Part shown: piece by piece, positions 1 to 11,232 of the stretch
Layout of the letters: each line of letters opens with the position of its first letter
Numbering within the stretch: position 1 is the first letter of the stretch
Assembly (NCBI GenBank): GCA_013399875.1
Contig: VXAZ01002491.1
Span: 1 to 64,000 of the forward strand
Length of the DNA stretch: 64,000 nt
Direction: 5' to 3'
Origin: Gymnorhina tibicen
Taxonomy: Eukaryota > Chordata > Aves > Passeriformes > Artamidae
Program-made: the position numbers and the translations under genes
The notes under the pieces: model-generated
What the model was told of the DNA's origin: nothing
What the model saw: the letters and a program-made list of their open reading frames with translations, nothing else
Databases searched by the model: none

Positions 1-1009
1 TTAAAAGTTAAAAATAAAGCTATCTATATCTTATACATCAAACAGTAAACAGATTGCCGGAAAAGATCAGAAAGGATCATTCTTCCCAAGCAGTAACTGA
101 TAAACAGGCGGGTGGTTGAAACAGGGTTTTTTCTTCATCTTGCAGTATCAGATGTTGATCAGAGATTGAAACAAGACTTTGTCTGTTGATCTACTGGCTT
201 TCTAATTTAGAATCTTATGTTTTTTAAGTCTTGGAATTATTTTGTAAGTAACTAAGAAACATACAGGCATGCTAGAATAAGTTATTCTGCAATTTAGTCA
301 TCTTTGTTAGGATTGCCAAGGAGGAGGTCAGATGTAATTAGCAAAATTTACACTTTGTAAAAGTTACAAGTTTCTATAGAAATATTTTGAAGGTATTGAG
401 CATGAGATAAGAGTTAAGGAAATAATAACAGATTTTTTTTTTTGCATTTTAAGTTATTGTACAGCTACTCTTAGGACTGATTATTTGTTCTGTTCCAAAG
501 TGTGTTCCATTTAAACGTTGCTTTATTCTTGATCTGGCTAAATGTCATCTTTGATTTTTATATGTCATATGAGGAAATCCTGAATTTTAAAATCACTCCA
601 TTAACAATATAGAGCCTAAGAATTCTTCCTGTAGTAAAATACTCAGCATCAGAAGTTTGTCGTATCACTTTTCAGTGAAACATTAACCTGTGGAACCTTT
701 CAATATTGCTCTGTAACACTTTTTGAAAATCCTGTAGAACACAGAGTGCCTCAGGAAATGCCTTGAACGAAATCAACAATGTAGCTCTTTTTCCAGTTTT
801 TATGACTGTATCATGTTATGTGGCTGTCTTCAGATCCTGCTTAGAATCACTACTATTTGCTTCTATTATATAGTGGTTCATCTGGACAGAGTTTCATTTG
901 GAGCAGGAGTTTCTGTACTGTCGTGGTTATGACATTTGCCTATCATGAAAGGTGGTTTGAAACTGGGTGGAAGCACTGTGTTTTGGAGGAGCAAAGTGCT
1001 TCTGACTGT
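1..1009. other. AT-rich unique non-coding DNA
   Basis: No open frame of note, no recognised repeat and no RNA gene is visible. The stretch is AT-rich with short homopolymer runs, for example about ten T near 430-440. It leads directly into the CR1 fragment. The stretch 900-1009 might be a decayed upstream part of that CR1, but I could not match it. Confidence 0.6.
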
Positions 1010-1654
1010 AAGAGAAGATCACGTTCGTGACCGCCCAAGGATTGTTCATAAGTCTATAGGACCTGATGACCTGCATCCCAGAGTCCTGAGAGAACTGGCT
1101 GATGTAGTTGCCAAGCCACTCTCCATCATGTTTGAGAAATCATGGCAGTCAGATGAAGTTCATGGTGGCTGGAAAACAGGAAACATTTTACCTATCTTTA
1201 AAAAGCTTAGAAAGGAGGACCCTGTGAACTACCAACCTGTCAGCCTCCCTTCTGTGCCTGGGAAGGCCGTGGAACAGATCCTCCTGCAAGTTGTGTTAAG
1301 GCACATGGAGGACAGGGACATGATTTGAGATAGCCAGCATGGCTTCACCAAGGGCAAGTTCTGCTTAACCAACCTAGTGGCCTCTCCAGTGGAGTGACTA
1401 CATCAGTGGACAAGGGAAGAGCTATGGATATCATCTGTCCTGTTAAGCTTTTGACATGGTCCCCCACGACATCCTTCTCTCTAAATTGGAGGGAGATGGA
1501 TTTGGTAGGTAGACTGTGGAGTGGATAAGGAGTTGGTTGAAAGGTCGCATCCAGAGGGTAATGGTCAATGGCTCAGAATCCTGATGGATGTCAGTGTTGT
1601 CCCTCAGGGTTCTGTACTGGGGCCAGTGTTATTTAATATCTTCATTAATGACAT
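1010..1654 (+). mobile_element. CR1 LINE fragment, degenerate ORF2 reverse transcriptase
   Basis: This is an internal piece of CR1 ORF2, whose protein in intact elements is an endonuclease plus reverse transcriptase. The frame from about 1040 reads through the diagnostic segments [32 protein letters not shown] and YQPVSL, then SQHGFTKGK after 1328. The frame is broken: the TGA at 1326-1328 sits where CR1 normally has an arginine codon, which fits CGA to TGA decay of a CpG. Further frameshifts follow at about 1380-1450, between 1460 and 1500, and near 1590. Later recognisable pieces are FDMVPHDILLSKLE (about 1447-1490), WIRSWLKGRIQRVMVNGS and PQGSVLGPVLFNIFIND, ending at about 1650. The downstream catalytic FADD block and the 3' end of this copy are missing, because a second CR1 in opposite orientation begins immediately. 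It is a dead pseudogene copy. Identification is from recall of the CR1 protein pattern; the exact 5' limit is uncertain. Confidence 0.93.
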
Positions 1655-2052
1655 AGAATTATAGAATCATAGAATCATCAAGAGGCCTACAGGATCATCC
1701 AGTCCACCCAGCAGTATCACTGTAACCCCTAAGCCACCAAACCAGATCACCCAGTGCCAGATCCAAATGCCTCTCTAACACATCCAGGGATGGTGATGCC
1801 ACCACCTCTTTGGGCAAACTATTCCTATGCATGACCACCCTAACCTTAAAAATTTTTTTCTGCTATCTAATCTAAATCTCCCCCGTCTCAGTTGGAGGCC
1901 ATTTCCTGTGGTTCTCTCACTGCAGGCATGGTACAAGAGACCGGCCCCACTTCACTACGCCCTCCTTTCAGGAAGTTGTAGAGAGCAATGAGGTCCTTCC
2001 TGAGCCCCCTCTTCTCAAGACTAAACAAACCCTGCTCCCTCAGCTGGGGATT
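1655..2052 (-). mobile_element. CR1 LINE 3' end, minus strand
   Basis: Read on the minus strand, this ends at 1655-1680 in the CR1 terminal repeats (ATTCTATGATT-type units). It carries the usual 3' region upstream: a short final stretch corresponding to [20 protein letters not shown], then the untranslated tail with the 'tggatgatcctgtagg' type ending. Its 5' truncation is near 2052, where similarity stops. It abuts the plus-strand CR1 fragment at 1010-1654 tail-to-body, so at least one of the two inserted into or beside the other. No clear target-site duplication was found. Confidence 0.92.
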
Positions 2053-5000
2053 CTTTATTATATTAAAAGCAAATGCAAAGATGCAATCTAATTCAAATCT
2101 ATGTAAATTCAAGGATTCCCACTGATTTGAACAGAGGGTGTTTCAAGCAGTCTTCGTGTCACGGCAAGGAGAGTAAAATTTCCACAGATTTTGCAGAGAA
2201 CAGGAGATGCTTTTGAAAAATTTGGCTTAGAAGATAGCAAAGGCAAGGTACAGAAATACAGATGGGAGAATTTTTTCTGCCCTTTCCTCAACTGGTGTCC
2301 ATCCCAGTTCTCTTCCCCTGTATGCCAGGATATAATATTGTCTTGTATCTAACTCTGACGCTTTCTACTGGTGGTGGTAGTGTGATGTGCAGAGGAAGGT
2401 TTTTAGCCCCTTGCTGCTTCCCCAGTCTAGAAAGGTTCCATAATTACTCTTGAATCCCAAATCCCAAGTTCCTTTGCCTGCAAGCTTGGGAATCACACTG
2501 ATTTTGGTGTCTGGGAAACCTTGGTGTGACAAGAAACTGAGCTGAATTTTAGGCCAAATGAAATATCAATTTATAATGTAATTTTGAAAATCTGCTGATA
2601 GATGCAGTCTCGGGGCAAATTAAAACCTCAGCAGGAGTAATACCATGCTGTGCAAAAAGATTGCAATTGATGCTTCTATTTTTTACTGTAATTGTCTGAG
2701 ACCCTCAGGAGAATACATACCAGACTCCAAAGGAAAGTGCATTTGTAAGCTCTATAAACTGGTGTTTTGAACAGCACAGGGATGTGAAAAAGAAAAATGA
2801 CACTTCATGAGGTTCTGGATGAGAAAAACAAATTAGATCCTTCTGCTATAGCTGCTGCTACTCATATACTCACAGGTTTGTTTCTGTTTAAAAATAATCT
2901 AAAGTGCTTTTTTATTGTAAATTATTGCTCGTAAAAAAAATTCAGGAGGTGGATGTTTTATTATCATGGCTGACACAAGAATAATGTGCAGCACAAGGAG
3001 CTTCCTACTGTGGCAGAATTCAAATGTTAACAAAAATTTAAGTACTCATCTGTAGTGCAGAACAGATTTTATTGCACTGCCCTGAATGATCAGGTCATTT
3101 CCCCACTGGCAAAGTGACACAAATCTGGCTGCAGCTGTGTGCGTTCCTCTGGTACTGACTTTACCTCTTGCAAGCATTGCCTCACGTCCCCAAGCCAAAC
3201 AGAATCGAGCCTTTCCACAGTCAGAGAAGGCAGCATGTTGTGGGCCCTTTGAGGCCCTTTTCTGTATTTCTCTGCCCTCCTCTCTCTGGACTAAGGTATC
3301 AGACTTGTATGATTCAGGGACGGTTCTATGATGTGGATGTTTGTCAACAACCAAGGGAAGCAGTCCATCAAATTCCTTTTGAAACCACCACAGAGACGTT
3401 GAATTTCAGTAGTTTTAATCTAGGTTTGCTTCTGGTCCTGACCACCCTGAAAAGATGCAAATAATCTGCCTTGCTGTGCCTCTGCTTCCAAGATTAAAAT
3501 AATCCCACTGCAATATGAATGTTATGGTGGTGAATACTGGCCATGTTTTAAAGAGTCCAGTGATACATAGTATTTCCTAGAGCAGCCAGTCCTTCTGATG
3601 TGAGAAAGGTAGGAGTCACACAACTGCTGACAGAATGCAGAGGGAGAACTAGACTCCATTGCCTGCTGTTTCCATGTATCTGGGGAGCCAGAAGGTCCCT
3701 TGTTTAAATCTCAGTGACTAAAAATACAATGTGTAGTGCTTATTAAAAATATAACTGTCCTATATATGATAAATGCTCTGCTAGTGGTGCTAGGAAAGAA
3801 AAAGTTTTTCTTCACGATTTTTTTTTTCTTCACCTGAAATCAAATTACAAGTTTTTGTCAGCTCCTGCAGGAGATCTTTAACTTTATGCTCCCATTGCTT
3901 AGAGACTTGTTCTTGCTGCCACTGGTTAATGGTAAACAAATATCTCTATTCCTTATCCAAGCTACCTGCATGACTTTTTCACCCTCAAAAGCATCTAATC
4001 AATCATACCATTAAATGAACATTATAAAAATAAATGTAAGAAACTGTCATGTAAACTCTCAACAGTTAACAGTAAAATCTGGATTACCTCAGGAACTCGT
4101 ATGACTATTTTATTAAAAAAAGCACTGCTCATTGAAAAATATTTAGTAGAGACATAGAGTTCCCTATTTTTGTATCATCACAGAAGTGTGGCTAGTTTCT
4201 AGCCCCCATAAAGGAAGTATGATTCATCAATAAATGAAGCAGAATCACATCTTCCTTATGTACTGCTACTCTTTAACTATTTTATGTGCCTTCAACACTA
4301 AACCAGCTATAATAGCAAAGTCACCTAGAATCTCTGATGCTTCAGTATCTTTAATTTATCATGTAAAATATATAATAGATAAATGTCACTCCAAGTATAT
4401 TGTTTAACATCTGTTGAAATGAACTTTTTTTCCCCTTATTTTTTAAGTCTGTCACAGGGACATCCAGTAATTCAGGCAAAATTGTCTATGTGCTTGGTCA
4501 CTCGAGAAACAAAAATTGAGCCACATGTTTTGTACACATCTCCATTAGCTCCTTGTTTTCATTAGCCATTTGTCAAGTGCTTGAAAGTCAGAGATTTGTC
4601 TTATAACAAGTTGTTACACAATTCCCAAAAGCAGCTGATGTTTGAAGTTCTCAGCATACTTTGGAAATGACCCCTAAGTGATCAAAGCAGTATGGATATA
4701 TCTGAGAATTTTCTTCCAGCTCATTCTTTTTTCAGTTTTGTCACAGAGAAATGACAAAGGAACCACTTCCTTTGAGAGCTGAGCATGTTTGTTTAGGCAA
4801 TAATAGTCAAACTCTGTAATAAAAAGATTAGTCCCTGTAAATGTGGCATGTTCATGGACATTGTCCTTTTCCTTATTTCTCGTGGCTTTTCAGTTTAAAT
4901 GGTTGAACTAAATATTAAAAATCTATTTGTTCCTCTAGTGATAGGTTACCTGCAAACTGTTGGTGGGTTGACATGGCTAAAATAGCATATATGTGAGTGT

Positions 5001-5964
5001 GACAGCTGTATTTATGCCACCAGATGACATCATCGTTTGAGGTAACTCTGGAGCCACCGTACAACAAGGGGTCTCCCCGCACTTCTCCAGCAGTCCTTCC
5101 CATTTGGTGCCGCCGGCCAGGAAGGTCACAATTAGCATCTCAAGTCACAGACCAAAACTGCCTGTGCACCTTCGAGTAGAGCTGTTGAATAAGGAACATG
5201 CTAAAACTGGGGGCCTGGGGGCTAAATACTGAAAGTATTTGCTTCTTTTGCCTTGATTTTATTGCTTCCTGAAAATGCAAGAAAAGTCAGAGCAGCACAA
5301 CATTTCTGAAAAGGAACATCCACTAAATAATGTTCTCAGCTGGAAATCATCAAGCTTGTATTTTCAACTGCTTAGTGATTATTCTTTTCAGTCAAAGAAG
5401 TTTTGTGGGCTGATCCAAACTATTTTTCCAGCTCATCATTTCACAAGAGAGAATCGATTTTCATTGTTTGTTTGTAATTTGATTCAGGTTTCTGTTTAGG
5501 TCAGCAAACTGAAAAAAACAGTGATTTGCATAGTTCTGTGACCTTCTGTTAGAAAAACACAACAAAATCTACAAAAGAAGTATATCTGGGTCACAAAGCT
5601 GGACTAGGACTGCCCCTACCTCTGCCTGTCAGGGTGCAACCCGTGATGCTCTGTGGTCTGTACGGATTCGTGTACCTGTGAGTCAGGGTGCCAGGGCGTG
5701 TGCCTGGAGCACAGCAGCCCATGTTCCTGCAGGGAGCTGGGGCTTGCATGGATTCAGAAATATAGACACTGAGTATCTGCACTATACCTAATGCTGCTTT
5801 AAAAGCTACAATCTGAAAATACCAGTTGGAAAAATCAGGTGGGACAATATACCTTGCTACACTGTTGACATAATTTCCTTTTCAGCGAGAGACCGATTTT
5901 AATAATTATTATTCAAACCCCTTATGTTATTGAAGTTCTTTCTACAATTTATTTTAGATACTGG
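2053..5964. other. Unique non-coding DNA, no gene recognised
   Basis: Only short open frames occur here, up to 102 codons at 3046-3354 on the minus strand, which overlaps plus-strand frames of similar length. None has a recognisable domain. The segment 5040-5125 is locally richer in GC and contains a few CpG sites. Runs of T occur near 3820. No repeat family was recognised. Confidence 0.55.
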
Positions 5965-6330
5965 GTCGTTTGGGTCTTTTTACAGACCCACGTCTCCCTG
6001 TACGACTCTGCGCTCTCCTGCCCTCAACTCTGGGCGCTGCCCTGTAAAAGGGCTGCAGCCCACGAGGTGGCAGAGCTCGCCTTGGAGAGCAGCCTTTCGC
6101 GAAAAACACTTTTTTTTTTTTCTCGCAAAGCTCCCTCCCTCGCTTTTTTCCGTTTGCTCATTAATTGCAAATGTAGCTTCCTTTTTGCACATAAATCGTA
6201 ATTTCCTTAGACAAATAAAGGAAAATATTCAGCCAAATGTAGACATGGAGATCAGTTTTTATATTGCTTTTGATTCAAATGTTCTTATGTCTACAAATAT
6301 AAGAATTTTTGTCTAACTTCATTTGCATCA
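5965..6330. promoter_or_regulatory. Possible regulatory element: CpG patch followed by octamer/homeodomain motifs
   Basis: About a dozen CpG sites lie between 5965 and 6150 in otherwise CpG-poor DNA, including TTTCGCGAAAA near 6096. An AT-rich stretch follows with ATTAATTGCAAAT (6160-6172), a joined homeodomain and POU-like site, and a perfect octamer ATTTGCAT (6321-6328). A perfect 7-bp inverted repeat, TGGGTCT...AGACCCA, lies at 5971-5990, and a 12-bp palindrome GGGCTGCAGCCC at 6050-6061. Such clustering is typical of enhancers or distal promoters of developmental genes, but that is inference. No TATA box, exon or transcript start can be assigned. Confidence 0.25.
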
Positions 6331-9300
6331 GGAGTTTCAAACTAGTTGAACAAGTTGTAATTTGTTTAACCTCATTAGAATTTAACTCAGTTTCAGTGTT
6401 TGTCTCCAAACTTGGAAATGGCAAAACCAAATGAAAAATGTTCAACCCTTCAGCTTTTAGAATAGCAAATAAAATTAAAAAAAAAAGCTTTGAAAATCGT
6501 TCCCCTATAAGAAATGTCTGTCACTGTTTAGAAATTATTCAATTTTCATCTGATTATCACAGATATTTGACATGAGCCTGCTGAATATAACTTGACCGTG
6601 AAGAAGTTCCAGCATGTGACTCCATTTGATTTTGTTCCTTTTCCCATCTTCCAGGCATGAAGGGAGAGCAGATATGATTAACGTTATTCTAAATCAGAGT
6701 CAGTGATATTATTGTAGGAGTTTGTAGCAGTGCAATATTCGTAATAAGTGTGCCGATCCCTATAAGAAAGCTGAACAGGAGAGGTATTTAAAGAGATTAA
6801 ATGATGCAGAATAAAGCTTCCAAAAGCTGTAATTGAAAGTGACAGAAACATTAGCTTTGAAACAAGTAACATTTAATCACACAGATTATAAAGAAACATA
6901 ATTTTTGTATGTTGTTTTCTTCAATAGAATTTAATTTTAATCTGTTGAGACAGCTCATCATTTTCAGCAGCCTACTGCCAGAAGCCTGTCAGAGTATGTA
7001 AATGTACAGCTACTGTGAGGAGTGGGACCTGTTCTCTCCAACACTGGCCTCAGTTTATGCATGCCTAAAATTTCAGGTGCTACTACCTGCACCTGCAGGC
7101 TGCACCACTTCTTGCCTTTGTATGTACCATTTGAAAGGCTGAACTTCTGCACTTCTGGACAAGCAGTGTAGTCCCAGAGAAAGCATCATATTTGTGCAGT
7201 CATAAGTAGAACATTATTAAAGGGCAAAGGCACAAAGGAAAAAAAGCATGAAAAAAACCTTTACACAAACACACAGTCCAGGAGAAGGGTTCAAACCTTC
7301 TCGCAAATAACATTTGATTTTATTCTCCTGCAAGTATACAGGAAGTCCAAATGAGATCACAGTAGCTGAAAGTAGAAAATAATTTGTGCGTGGTTTGATT
7401 AGTCAGGACACAGAGAGAGTGAGTCTCAATATAGTGCTGGAATAATAACAGCTCCTCTGGTGTTGCAGAACACGTACATTTACCAGTGCCCCCGCCTTGA
7501 CCGATATGAAACCAAGCTCTGTATTTGCAGAACGTGTGAGCAGGAGCAAATGTGACCTTCAGGAAGACCGATATGAAGTGCCTTTGCCTCCTGGGGACTC
7601 AGAAGGGCAACAGACAGGAGAAACCCACATTGACACTAATCTGCTGTTTTATAGCAGCCAAGAAGTACATGTGAAAGCATGTCAAAAACTCCAAGCACTC
7701 TTGATGGTTACCATCAAATTTTTTGAGTTTATTTGCTCTTGTTATAAAACTTGTTTGAAAGCGAAGCCAGCTGTCAAAAAAAAGGTTTGAATGACAAGGT
7801 TGTAGGGAGGTTTATTTTATTTTTATCTAATAGTGCCTTTCTTTTCTAATATGGAAGTATAAAAAAACAGGATTCACCTGTGTTTCCCTCTCGGCTCCTT
7901 ACAAAGTCTGAATTATTTAGAGATGCCTTTTATTTTAGGTAAGGTCATATAAACAGTTCAGATTTTCAGAAAACAAGTATTTTGTATATAGAACAGTTCC
8001 TTTAGGCTTATGGTGAGAATATTAAAACAGAAGCAGTTTCAGTGTGAAATGCAATCACACTGCAGATCCTGACCTCTTGAATTTGGAGGAGACCAGGGCA
8101 TTATTGGTAAGTCCGAAGTAGCAATCCTGGCTGTCCTCCAGCCCTTGGGGAACTGCAGCAGCCATTTCTGTCCTGTGACATCTTATAGCTGACCCAGGAC
8201 CTATGTGGACCTATTCAAAACCCTAACAAAGTTCATGCCCCCCATTGTCTTTGACAGGGAGAACCTGAGCATGGGACGAGGACATAGGAGCCCTAGTTCT
8301 GGGCTCACTCTGCCTGGAAATGTTCGGCGCTGCAGCTCCCATCGTGGATGAGATGGCCTTAACAGTTAAGGTAAAGGGGGATGGAGGAGAAGACACTTCC
8401 ACCCTCACCATGACAGCCAGGATACCGCTCATCCGAAATGTGAGACCCGGAGGGCCAACACAACGTAGAGGGCAGGTGGTAGGGGAAAACCGTGGCATTT
8501 TGCTTCTTTCACTGCTCAGACGCTTCCCATGGACTGCCCTTCTGATGAGACTAGCAGTCCACGGTGCAGGGCTGGGACTGCTGTGATCTCCCCTCCTGCC
8601 CCTCAGGTCAGACTGGGGTTTGTTCTGCTCCCATGGCACAGGTCTGGCACTGACGACTGAGCATCAGGTTGGGTAAAGTTTTGATAAAGGAGCCAGAAGT
8701 TCAGAATAAACAATTAATTTATCTACATCCAAAGTAAATGATGCTATCTTCAGGGCAGGGACTGTCTTACCACATTTGTTTGCAACTGTTTGAGCCTTTC
8801 ACCCTTTGTCAGTAATAAATGATAACGTAGCAAGGAAGGAAAATGGACTTCAGAAAAGACTGCCGGCTTAAAAAGAGCAGCCAGAGAGATTAAGCCTACA
8901 GGCGTAGCTTTGATGGTGATACTGTCACTGAGAGAGACACAAGCTCTTGCCAAAGGGCCATTATAACACTCTGTTTATTACAGTGTTCAGTACAGGACGT
9001 GTAGTCACCCTAGCACGGAGTAACACTTGCTATATTGTGCTCAGAATGGGTAATGAATATCGTGTGAGTACGGAATGTATCAGATCTTTCCAAAACTCTG
9101 TCTGGGCAGGCAAGGGGGTCGGCTGCCTCACTCAGCAGGACACTCGAGCTACTTTGTGCTACTTCGATGGCACAATGCTGCTAGGAGGTTTTCATGACTG
9201 GCTGCTTAGGAATGCTGCTTTTGTGAGCACAAAAGCCACTGATGGACAGGAAATACAGCATGATTTGGTCCCAGTGTCACACACAGTCTTGATTGTCTCC

Positions 9301-10616
9301 GAGTCAAGAATCTGCAGGGGTTTTGACAAGCTACTGTTGCCCCCTGTGCATCACATTTTTAACTGAGGCTTGTTGGCTGCAACTGTGATCAAAAGGTCAT
9401 AATTTCTGATTTCTCCACAGCTATTGATGGTACCAATTGAGGGATTTTACCAGATTACATAATATTCATTGTAATCCAGAAGCAAAATCATTCCTATGTG
9501 GTACTCTGTCTCATGGACCGATGGGCCTCGGGTCTGTGCCTTCCTCCTGTCTGCTTGGACACCATTATGAGGAAATCAGCAAACCTGGAGCATTTCTGAA
9601 TGCCAGCTGACTGCCACTTCATTCATTAATCAGAGTGCTGAAGACTTGTTGGTATCTGGGGGGATGAGTCTAAATTGGTTTCATATTGGTGCCTCTTACA
9701 AGGCCTCTCATAACTAAAGTCTGTGATTTTGGTGTTGCAGAGACCTGGGCAGCTCTTGAAAGGTGAGCTGGTGACACTGACCAATTACACACATCTCCCA
9801 AAGTTACTTTTAGGGCGTGGTGTAAAGACAAGAAATATCTGTAGATTTTGAGGAATAGAAGTGAATTTGGGGGATAAATGAAATTGGTGACATTTTATTT
9901 ATCTATGTGGAGTGAACAACCATTATGTCCAACTTTGGATAAACATCTATTAAAGCTTCTGAACAACAAACTAGACAAGGGGGAGCCATCATGAAAAAAT
10001 AAAGTGTATTTCTGTAAAGTCTTATTTATCTGAGGTGATAAAAGAAAAGCTGAGTAGAAAAGCTTAATTCTTTACTATATCAGTTTTACAGCAGAGTAGC
10101 TGCCCATAAATCCAGTGGTATTTCACCAGCATTAAAAACACAATGGAAAAAAAAGACATTCTGAATTCAAAGAGAAAACGAAATCAAGGATTAGTTTGCT
10201 TATTTTGATAATAAAATAAATGCTGTGAGAACATGGATTAGGTTAGAAAAATCAGCAAAGCTATTTATACAGAAATGTTATTGATGATAAATTCACTGCT
10301 CAGTAAATTTTTCAAAGGCTAAGAGAGTGATAATTTCTACTGTTAGTTCTTCATGTTAACAAAGACTGTGCTATAGAATCTGCTATAAATGTTATCCATA
10401 CAATAAAGGAAGACAAATACTTGGCTATGAAAGGACACCTGCTTTTCTAAAGTAGCATACTTCTACTGAGTTATATCTGCCTTTTAGTTTAAAATCTTTT
10501 TTGTTTCCTGTTTTAAAATATTGACAAACTTCCCATTCCATTTAAACATCTAAACTTCCTTAGTAAAAAAAATACCCTATACAAAAATTAATCCTTTCCT
10601 TTTTTTTTCTGTAAAA
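6331..10616. other. Unique non-coding DNA
   Basis: No recognised gene or repeat. The longest frames are 139 codons (8947-9366, plus) and 138 codons (8223-8639, minus). The latter faces an 88-codon plus-strand frame over the same DNA, which argues for a locally GC-richer, stop-poor stretch rather than a gene. Frames at 7497-7790 and 8947-9366 have no known domain. Confidence 0.5.
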
Positions 10617-10864
10617 TCACTTTATAAACACTTTCAAAAGCTGCCAATCTAGCAATTTCCCCAGATGTCTTGTTATATCTTGGTAATTAAATTGTAGTCT
10701 CTGAGCTGTCTTTTTCATAGCTAAGTTTACAGGAAATGCATCTTCATCCTTGTCTAGCACAGTATAAAAATGTTCTGCTGGGAATACAGTTGTATTTATT
10801 GATTTTTCAGAATTTGTAATTCCTTTCAAAAGAAATTTAGTTAGCTCTTTTGAGCTTTCATGAA
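10617..10864 (-). other. Candidate coding exon, unidentified protein
   Basis: On the minus strand a frame stays open from 10916 to a TGA at 10617-10619. Inside it, the sequence ending at 10865 is a good splice acceptor: a pyrimidine-rich tract (TTGTTTTCTGCCTTCATCAG) directly before a frame of 82 codons. The predicted peptide is hydrophilic and mixed-charge with a balanced composition, for example FPAEHFYTVL and LAMKKTAQRLQFNYQDI, unlike the repetitive or highly hydrophobic products of most chance frames here. I do not recognise the family. If real it would be a last coding exon, since it ends in a stop and no strong splice donor precedes it, and its gene would extend toward higher coordinates. 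No polyadenylation signal was seen just downstream. Chance remains quite possible: frames this long are expected in 64 kb. Confidence 0.25.
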
Positions 10865-11150
10865 CTGATGAAGGCAGAAAACAATAATGATTTGAAAAAG
10901 ATACTTCTAGGGAATTTTATGACCATATAAGATTTGGCACAGGATCTGCATTAGAAATGTGTTCTCCTTGGTACCCACTTACTCTTTGCAATATCTATTT
11001 ACAAATAATGGCATTGCTACATTCTTTATTTCATAAAATGTGTCTGACTACAAGATCTCACAAAAAATATTCTGTGTTTAAAGCAATGTATATATCACAA
11101 GTGCTAATGTGAAGTATCTTTGCAATCCCACATCAAAAAGCCAGAGAAGT
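10865..11150. other. AT-rich unique DNA
   Basis: Apart from the putative acceptor tract at its left edge, nothing is recognised in this stretch. Confidence 0.5.
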
Positions 11151-11232
11151 AGAGGAGATAATCACCAGAACTGATCTCTTAGGAAGTAAGAGAGGAGATA
11201 ATCACCAGAACTGATCTCTTGGGAAGTAAGAG
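11151..11232. repeat. 40-bp tandem duplication, two copies
   Basis: Two adjacent copies with a 40-bp period begin at 11151 and 11191, each starting AGAGGAGATAATCACCAGAA. They differ by a single base (TTAGGAAG against TTGGGAAG), so the duplication is recent or the sequence is conserved. No array beyond two copies is present. Confidence 0.95.

Noticed and set aside
8947..9366. 139-codon plus-strand frame
   Set aside because: Looks fairly protein-like, but lacks a family, a promoter or splice context.
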